Made by a program: the position numbers and the translations under genes
Notes under the pieces: model-generated
What the model was told of the DNA's origin: nothing
Seen by the model: only the letters and a program-made list of their open reading frames with translations
The model's database searches: none
Shown here: in pieces, positions 55,681 to 64,000 of the stretch
How positions within the stretch are numbered: the stretch's first letter is position 1
Layout of the letters: every line of letters starts with the position of its first letter
Source of the DNA: Vespa crabro
Lineage: Eukaryota > Arthropoda > Insecta > Hymenoptera > Vespidae
Assembly: GCF_910589235.1 (NCBI RefSeq)
Contig: NW_025813595.1
Span: 2,232,001-2,296,000 of the forward strand
Direction of reading: 5' to 3'
DNA: 64,000 nt

Positions 55681-58600
55681 AATAACAACGATTATATCGA
55701 TACTAACGATAATAATCATAATATTAAGAATAATAATGATAATAACAATAATAACTAAAATATCGATAATAACAAAGATAATAATAATAATAACGATAGT
55801 AAAGAAAATAACGATACTAAAAATAATAATAATGATAATGAAGATAATAATAATAATAATAACTACAATAATTACGGTAATATCGATAATAATTATAACA
55901 ATAATATCGATAAAAACGATATTAACGGTAATAATGATAACAATATTAACCTGAAGGACGATATTAACGAAAATAATAATATTATTCTTAACGATAATAA
56001 CGATAATAACGGAAATATTAATCGAAATAATAACAATAATAATCCAAATATTGATAATAACTATAATATCGATAAAATATTAACGTTAATAACGACAAAA
56101 CAGATAATAATTACGATAATAACGGTAATAACAATAGTAATAACAACGATAATAACAATAATAACGATAATAGCGGTAATAATAATAATAATAATATTGA
56201 TAATAACAATAATAGCGATAATAATGATAATAATTACAATAATAATAACTATAATAACGACAATAATAAAAACAATATGACCAATAATAATGATAAATCT
56301 ATAATATCAATATTAATAATAACAATAATAACAATAATAACGATAACAATATAATAACGAAAACAATAATAAGGAAAATAACGGAAATAAAGGTAATAAG
56401 AATAAATATAATAACGATAACAACGATAATAACGATATTAACTATTATAACATTAACAATAATAAGGATAATACCGAAAATAAAGATAATAATAATAAAT
56501 ATAATAACAATAACAATGATAATAACTATTATAACGATAATAATAATAATAACAGTAAGAATAATAATAATTATAAAAGGAAAAAAGATAAAAAAGGAAA
56601 AAAATTAATAACAAAAGTAACGTTAATAATGATAATAATAGTAATAATAAAAACAAAATTAACGATAATAACGATAAGAATGATTATAATAATATTAATA
56701 ATAGCTATAATCACGAAAATATCGATAATAATAATAATAAAAGCAGAGTATAATAACGATAATAATAAAATAAACATAATAACGATATTAACGATATCGG
56801 CAGTAATAACGATAATAATAATATAAATAATAACGATAATAATGATATTAATAATAATAATTACAATAACGATAATAAATTTAATAGCAATAATAATCCT
56901 GATAAGCATTATAATTACGATAATAACGATAATAACGAAAGTAATAGTTGTAATAATACCTCTAATCACGATAAAAAAAATAACAACGTTATTAATAATA
57001 ATAAAAAAATAATAACGATAATAAAGATAATAGCTATCATAATAACGATAATAACGATAATAATGGTAGCAGTAATAACAATAATTATAATAATAACGAT
57101 TATAACGATATTGAGTATTACAATTATCAAGAAAGTAATGATAAAAGCAATAATCTTAATGATAATAATAAATATGATATCAATATTAACAGTATAATAT
57201 ACTAATAATAATAATAACAATAGTAATGATAATATCGATTATAATAGTAATTATAATAATAATAATTACGATAATAACAATAATAACGATATTAATGATA
57301 ATAATTATAATAAAGATAATAATAAAATTAGTAATAATAATAACAATAATAATGATCATAACGATAATAACTTTAATAACGATACCAACAATAATATCAA
57401 TAATAATAATAATAATAATAAAAAAGGTAATAACAATATTAACGTTAATAACGATAATAATAACACAATAATAACGATAATATCGATTATAATGATAATA
57501 AAGATAATATTAATAACATTAATAACGATAAAAACAATAATAACGATAATAATAATAACAATAATAACGATAATAACAGTAATAGTAATAACAATAATAA
57601 CGATAGTAACCAAATAACGATAATAATAATAACAAGTATAAAGATAATAACTAGAATAACTATATTAACGATAACTATAATAACTATAATTACGATAATA
57701 ACAATAGTAATAAGGATAATAATATCGAAAACAACAATGAAAACGATATTAATAGTAATAAAAGTAAAGATAATATCGGTAAAGTGGATAATAATAATAA
57801 TAATAATAACGATAATATCGCTAATAGTAACAACTATAAATTCGATAAGAATGATATTAATGAAAATAACTCAAATAATAATAGTATATATAACAATAAT
57901 AACGATAATAACAATAATAATAATAACATCAATAACGATAATTACGATGATAATGATATTAATAATTACAATAATGACGATAACAAACATGATAATGATA
58001 ATAATTATAATAAAAATATTAGCGTTAATAAGGTTAATTACGAGAATAACAGTAATAAAGATAATAACAATAATAACGACAATTATAATAATAATAATAA
58101 CGATAGGAACGATAATAACGATAATAATAAACATAATAATAATGATAATAACGTTATTAACGATAATAACGACAGTAATAATCACAATAAAAACGATAAC
58201 CTATAATAATTATAATAACGATTATTATAAGAACCATAATTACTATAATAACGATATTAACAAAAATAGTAATAAGAAGAATAACAACGATAATATAGAA
58301 ATAACAATAATAATAACAATTATAACAATAATAACGATAATAATAATAATAATAATTATTATAATAATAATATTATGGATAATAACGATAATTACGATAA
58401 TAATAACAGTATTAATAATGATGATAAGGATAATAACGATAACACCGATAATACTAATATCAATAATATCGATAATAACTACAATAACGATAAGAATGAA
58501 AATAATAATAATGATAATAGTGATAACAAATATAATAACGATAGTAATAATTACAAGTATAACGATAATGACTGTAATGATGATAACAATAATAACGACA

Positions 58601-58900
58601 ATTACGATAATATCGATAAAAATATTAACATTATTAACGTTCACAACGATAACAGTAATAATAATAATAACATGTATAAAAATAATAACGATAATAATAA
58701 TACTAACAGTAACAATAATAACGATAATAACTATAACAACGAAAATAATTTTAAGAACGATAATAATGATACTAACGTCAATAACGATAATAATAATAAT
58801 AAGAATAAAAAAAAAACGATAATAACAATAATTATTTGAACAATAATAACGATATTAAGGATAATAACGATAATTACGATAAAAGCGATAATAATAATAA
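54641..58900 (+). repeat. Q/J/L block, copy 2
   Basis: A CCCCACAATAATAATAATAA word (54774) and GATAAGAATAATATTAAT match Q at 30227. Then K variant AAGGTTAAATACGCAAATAT (55160), AATGGTATTAATAATAG (55382), GAAGGACGATATTAACG (55953), AATAGTTGTAATAATACC (56944), GTAAAGTGGATAATAATAA (57779), K anchor (58030) and AACATGTATAAA (58669). Colinear with J/L copy 1. Near 55500-55575 an ACGGTAATAACGGTAATAAC array marks a local expansion absent from copy 1. Confidence 0.9.
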
Positions 58901-60388
58901 CGATACTAACGATAATAACGATAATAACGATATTAATAAAAATAATGATAAATATAACAATAATAACGATAGTGATGAAAATAAAAATTTTAATAATAAC
59001 GATAATTTCTATAATAGTGATAATAATAATAACGATAATAACGCTAAAATTATAATAACAATAATAATAATAATATTATTATTAACAATAATAACGATAA
59101 CAACGACAATAGTGATAAAAATATTAATAATAAAATAGAAAATAAGGTTAATATCGATGACAACGATAATTATAATAACAATATTAACGATAATAACGAT
59201 AATAACGATTATACGGATTATAACAATAAAGATAATGAGAATAATAACGATAATAAAGATAGTAACTATAATAACGATTACAACAATAATAACGATAATA
59301 ATAATAACGATAATACCGATAATATAGATAACTACAATAATTATAATAGTAATAATAAAGATGATAACAATAATAACTATTGTAATGATTATAACGATAA
59401 TAATATTAATAATTTTAACATAAATAACGATAATAACAATAATTATTTTAATAGAAGTAATAATAACAATATTAACAATGTTTGCAATAACAACGATAGT
59501 AGTAATAATAATATCGATAGTAACAATAAACACGAAAATAACAAAAATAACGATAATAACGATAATAATAATAAAATTAATAACGATAATTACGTTAATA
59601 AAGATAATAATATTAACAATAATAACGATAAATGCGATAATAAGGATAATAGTAATAACGATAATAACGACAATAATAATTTTAAAAATATTGATAAAAA
59701 CGATAATAACAATAATAATAATAATAGTAGTAATAATGAAACGATAATAACGATAATTACGATATTAAAAATGATAATAATAATAAAATTAATAACGAAA
59801 ATTACGTTAATAAAGATAATAATATTAACAATAATATCGATAAAAACGATAATAATAATAATAGTAATAACAATAATAATTATAATAACGTTAATAATAA
59901 TAGCAATGATAACGGCAATAATGATAATAATATTAATAAAGATATTAGCAATAATAATAGTAGTAATTAATAACTATTATAACGAAAATAACAATAATAA
60001 TGATAACAATAATAACGATTATTACTATAATAACTATAATAATAAAAACGATAGAAATGATACTAGTAAAAATAATACTACCGATAAAAACGATAATAAA
60101 TTTAATAATAAGAAAAAGAATAACGATAGTAAGATATTAACGATATAAACGATGATAAAATCAAAAACAACGAAAATAACGATAATAATTATAACATTAA
60201 TAACGATAATTACTACAATAATTATAATAATAACAACGATAATAAAAATAATAACGATAATGACGATAATAATAAATATAGTAATAATAACAATAATGAT
60301 GACAATAACGATAATGAAAATAATAATGATAATAGTAATAAAAACGATAATAATAAAAATAATAATAATAACGATAATAACGATAATA
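58901..60388 (+). repeat. V block copy 2, local 212 bp repeat, unassigned array
   Basis: 59190-59530 matches V copy 1 (GATTATACGG at 59207, AATAGAAGTAATAATAAC at 59450). At 59573 and 59785, AAAATTAATAACGA then AATTACGTTAATAAAG repeat with a 212 bp spacing. 59930-59970 matches the start of P copy 3. From about 60050 to 60380 the field is unassigned, with GATACTAGTAAAAATAATAC near 60058. Confidence 0.65.
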
Positions 60389-60762
60389 AGACATGTAATA
60401 ATAATACTAATAACTATAATAAACATAATAACGATAATAATGATAATAACGATTATAATAACAACGATAATACCGATAATGGTATTGTTAATAATTACGA
60501 TAATAACGATATTTCCGATAATAATAATAACAATAATATAGAAAAGAACGATATTATCTATAATAACGATATTAATAAAACGATATTAATTATAATAACG
60601 ATGAAACGATAATAATAACATCAATATTACCGATAATATTGATAATAATAATAATGATAATAGCAGTAATAACGATAACAAAGATGTTAACGATAATAAT
60701 GATAATGATAATAACGATAATAATAATAATAATAATATCAAAAATAACAATAATTACCATAA
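60389..60762 (+). repeat. M block, copy 2
   Basis: ACATGTAATAATAATACT (60391) through AATGGTATTG, GAAAAGAACG, CGATGAAACG and ATCAATATTACCG to AATTACCATAATGAT (60752). Close to 12970-13340 with 8 bp net length difference. The match to M stops at the same base range where the match to H begins. Confidence 0.9.
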
Positions 60763-62460
60763 TGATATTAAGGATAATACCGTTAATAATTGTAACAATA
60801 TTAACAAGAAAAAGATAATAATAATAACAACAAAAACATTAATAACGATAATAACTATAATAAAATTTATAATAATAACGACAATGACGATAATAATGAT
60901 AATAATACAAGTAAAAATAACAATATTAAGAATATTTAATTTAATAATGATTATAATGATAATAGTAGTAGTAATAATAACAGTACTAACAATAATAACG
61001 ATAATAACGATTATAACAATGTTAACGATAATTATATTGACGACAATAACGATAATAACCATAAAAATAATAATAATAATAATATGGATAACAACGCTAT
61101 TAACGATAATAATGACAGTAATAATAATAATAATAACGAAGATAACGTTAACAATGATAATACCAATAATAACGATAATAGCAATAATAATAATAGTATT
61201 AATTACGATAATGACGATATGAACGATAATAAAAATAATAACAATAACAGTAAATACGATAATAACACTTATAATCCTAATAACGACATTAATATATATA
61301 AAAATAACATTAATACTGCTAATAACGATATTAACGATAATAATAGTAGTAATAAAAACGATAATAGTAGTAATAATAACAATAATAACAATTATAGCGA
61401 TAATAATGTTATTACCGATAATAACGATAACTATAATATTCATAGTAGCTATAATAAGGATATTATCCATAATAATAATAACAATAATAACGATAATAAC
61501 GATAATAACAATTATAATAGAAGTATTAATAACAATATTAAGAATAATAACAATATAAACGATAATAACAATAAAAATAGTAGTAATAAAAGAAGTAATA
61601 AATATAACAACGATAAAAACAACTTTAACGATAATAATAATGACGATAATTAGGATAATATCGATAATAATAATAACAATATTAACGATAATATCGATAA
61701 TAATAATAACATTAATAACTATAATTACGAAAATAACGATTATAACGATAATAATAATAAGCCTAATAATAACCATAATAAAGACAATAACGACACAATA
61801 ATAAATATTATAATAACGATAATAACGGTAATAACGATAGAAATAATAGAAAAATAACAACAATATCAATAATAATGTTAAAAATGATTATAAAGATAAT
61901 ATCGTTAATAATAGTGACGATAATAATGATAATAGCGATAAAAAAAATAACGATATTAACGATATTATTGACAATATTAAAGATAATAATGATATTAATG
62001 TTAAAACGATAATAATTATAATAATTATAGTAGTAATAACGTTAATAACAATATTAAAAATAAAAATAATAAGGATAATATGGATAATCATAATAAAATT
62101 CATAACCTTAATACCGATAATAACGATAATAACGGTAAAAATAGTAAAATTGATAACTCTAATAACGATTACAAAGGAAATAATAATAATAACAATATCG
62201 AAAGTAACAATAATAACGGTAAAAACGATAATAATAATAGTAACAATACTAGTAATAATAATAATGTTAATTACGATAATAACAATAATAATAATAGTTA
62301 TAATAGAATTATAAAAATAATAACGATAACAACGATAATAGCAATATCTATAATAACGATAATAAAGACAATAATAATAACAATAATAATATCGTTTGTA
62401 ACTATAATAACGATAATAACCATAATGACGTTAATAACGATAATATCGATAATAATAATA
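60763..62460 (+). repeat. H block, copy 2
   Basis: GATATTAAGGATAATACCG (60763), TGTTATTACCGATAATAACG (61408), AATATTCATAGTAGC (61436), GACACAATAATAAATATT (61792), GAAATAATAGAAAAATAAC (61839), ATTATTGACAATATTAAAG (61963), ACGATAATAATTATAATAAT (62006) and AAAGACAATAATAATAAC (62365). Also holds a T anchor, CCTAATAACG (61275), missing from H copy 1. Confidence 0.9.
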
Positions 62461-63100
62461 ATAATAATAACAGTAATAATAATAATAGTAATACCGATAA
62501 TAAATATAATGACGACAATAATAATAATAATAATATTAATAATAATAACGATAATGACAATAATAACGATAATAATAATAATAATAATAACAATAATATT
62601 CACCACATTAATAACAATAATAACGGTTATGTAAAGAATAATATTAATAATATTAACGATGATAATGATAATAACTATACAATCGATAATAATAATTACA
62701 ATAATAATCATAATAACTACAATAATGATAATAATAATAATAATTTCAACGATAATAACGATAATTTCGATAATAACAATATTAATAAGAGCGATAGTAA
62801 CGTTAATATTAATAACTATAAAATCGATAATAATGATATTAATGAAAATAAGTATAATAATAATAATAAATATAACAATAATAACGATAACAACGATAAC
62901 AATATTAACGATAATAAAGTTAGTAATAACAATAATAATAACAATAATAACGATAATAAAGATAGCATTAATAATAAAAATAACGATAATGCCGATAATA
63001 AAGTTAATAATAATAATAATATCAATTATAATACTAACTATAATAACGATAATAACAATAATAGTAATAATAACCACAAAAATAATGATAATAACGATAA
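62461..63100 (+). repeat. Q unit, copy 3
   Basis: ATATTCACCACATTAATAAC (62596) with GTAAAGAATAATATTAAT matches the CCCC words of Q at 30227 and 54774, here with the run interrupted. AAGAGCGATAGTAACGTTAA (62788) and ATGATATTAATGAAAATAAG (62833) follow in the expected order. The K anchor expected near 63000 is degraded. Confidence 0.7.
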
Positions 63101-64000
63101 CAATAATAATAACACTATCAATATAAATAATTACAATAGTAACGATAATAACATTAGGACGATAATAATAATAATAATATTAACGATAATATCGATAATG
63201 AAGATAATAACGATAATAAGGTTAATAACATTATAGTTATTAACGATAAAAACGACAATATACATAATAACAATTACAATTATAAAGATATTAATGAAAA
63301 TAACGATAATAATGATAATAAAGTCAATAATAATATTAGTATTAACGATAATAATGATAACAACGATAATAATAAAATCGAAAATAATGACAATAATAAT
63401 AATATTAATACCGATAATAATGTTAATAACGATAACATCGGTAATAATATAAACAATAATATCGATAATAACGATATTAACGATATGATAATAATAATAA
63501 TAATTTCGTTAATTAGGTTAATTACGAAAATATCGGTAATAAACACGATAACGGGGAAATCGATAATAACGATAATAACGACATTAAATGTAATAATAAT
63601 AACGATAATAATGATAATATCGATATTAATAATTGCGATAATGTCGACAAATGTAATAATAATATTAATGGTATTGACGATAATAACGATAATAGTAATT
63701 ATAATAATAACGATAATAACGATAGTAACGCATAATAATAATTACAACAATAAAAATAGTAATAATAAAAATAATAATGATGATAACGATATTGACGATA
63801 ATAATAACAATATTAACAACGATATTAAGTAATTAACGATAACATCATGAATAATAAAAATAATATTGATAATAACGATAATAACGATAATAAAATTAAT
63901 AATATTATCGATAATTGCGATAATAACGATAATAAAATATTAATAGAAATAAGAATAAAGATAATATCGCTATTAACGATAATATCGATAATAATTATAA
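63101..64000. repeat. Terminal array with K anchor
   Basis: TAGGTTAATTACGAAAATAT (63514) is a K anchor variant, preceded by TTTCGTTAAT as in the copy at 41011 (TATCGTTAAT). GATAACGGGGAAATCG (63546) has a GGGG run. The rest, up to the window end, is ordinary triplet field, and the array continues past the window. Confidence 0.65.

Larger units (their letters stand above)
1..64000. repeat. Continuous degenerate A-rich triplet/nonamer low-complexity array
   Basis: The whole window follows one grammar: triplets AAT, AAC and GAT with minor TAT, AGT, AGC, ATT, ATC, GTT and AAA, and a recurring nonamer GATAATAAC (clean example at 6001-6035). No segment has balanced base composition, codon-like diversity, a tRNA or rRNA core, or a transposon-like end. 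The + strand is A-rich throughout (35 A against 16 T in the first 60 bases), and T-rich triplet runs on + never exceed about a dozen bases (for example near 32150). CG is common and lies at the AAC|GAT or ATC|GAT triplet boundary. Both ends of the window are inside the array, so its true length is greater than 64 kb. Known biology: such tracts arise by slippage and unequal exchange. Inference: a eukaryotic satellite-like domain; the taxon is undetermined. Confidence 0.95.

Noticed and set aside
1..64000. CRISPR array
   Set aside because: There is no fixed-length repeat with unique spacers. All repeats are degenerate, and the spacing varies.
1..64000. Telomeric repeat
   Set aside because: The core is a degenerate AAT/AAC/GAT nonamer without the G-rich strand bias of known telomere repeats.
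1..64000. tRNA, rRNA or structured RNA
   Set aside because: No segment has the balanced composition or conserved stems needed. The strong A-over-T imbalance prevents extended pairing within one strand.

Overview
This window contains no gene, RNA gene or classical mobile element that I can support. All 64 kb is one continuous, degenerate, A-rich low-complexity field. It is built from triplets of the form AAT, AAC, GAT, with fewer TAT, AGT, ATT, AAA and GTT. The recurrent core is the nonamer GATAATAAC. The first 60 bases hold 35 A, 16 T, 6 C and 3 G, and the same imbalance appears in every stretch I read. The + strand carries the A-rich side from end to end, with no segment switched to the T-rich orientation. 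CG dinucleotides are frequent and sit almost entirely in the step AAC|GAT or ATC|GAT. Long open frames exist on both strands only because two of the three repeat phases contain no stop triplet. They encode Asn/Asp/Tyr, Ile/Thr or Leu/Ser strings and pass through repeat-phase slips without stopping, so I do not call them genes.

Under the triplet texture is a second layer: a mosaic of segmental duplications, all in direct orientation. By matching rare words by eye I found these families (letters are mine). U is a 359-397 bp unit, usually in tandem pairs, with 12 recognisable junctions. A (three copies) follows the U pairs near 0.2, 26.9 and 51.2 kb. B is at 2.8-6.4, 17.7-20.5 and 31.9-32.3 kb. 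C/R/G/F units recur in the first 25 kb with roughly 7 kb spacing for R/G. D is at 10.9-13.0 and 46.2-48.4 kb. M is at 13.0-13.3 and 60.4-60.8 kb. H is at 14.6-16.2 and 60.8-62.5 kb, with partial copies near 1.0, 25.7, 32.9 and 52.7 kb. J/L is at 37.3-41.9 and 55.0-58.9 kb, with a third part near 43.7-44.5 kb. P, N, Q/K, S, T and V are smaller families. The block order H, then U pair, then A or Q/K recurs several times. This fits growth by repeated unequal exchange or break-induced copying, followed by divergence.

Younger events lie on top: a 102 bp tandem duplication with one mismatch near 34.4 kb, a 177 bp tandem duplication near 37.9 kb, an 87 bp perfect dispersed repeat (22.56 and 27.46 kb), and pure AAT runs up to about 60 bp. 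One patch near 35.4 kb departs from the triplet grammar and may be a remnant of unrelated sequence.

The source organism cannot be fixed from the sequence. A gene-free simple-sequence tract of this size points to a eukaryotic satellite-like or heterochromatic region in an AT-rich genome, but that is inference. No pathway or set of cooperating genes is present. The point of interest is the architecture of the array itself.
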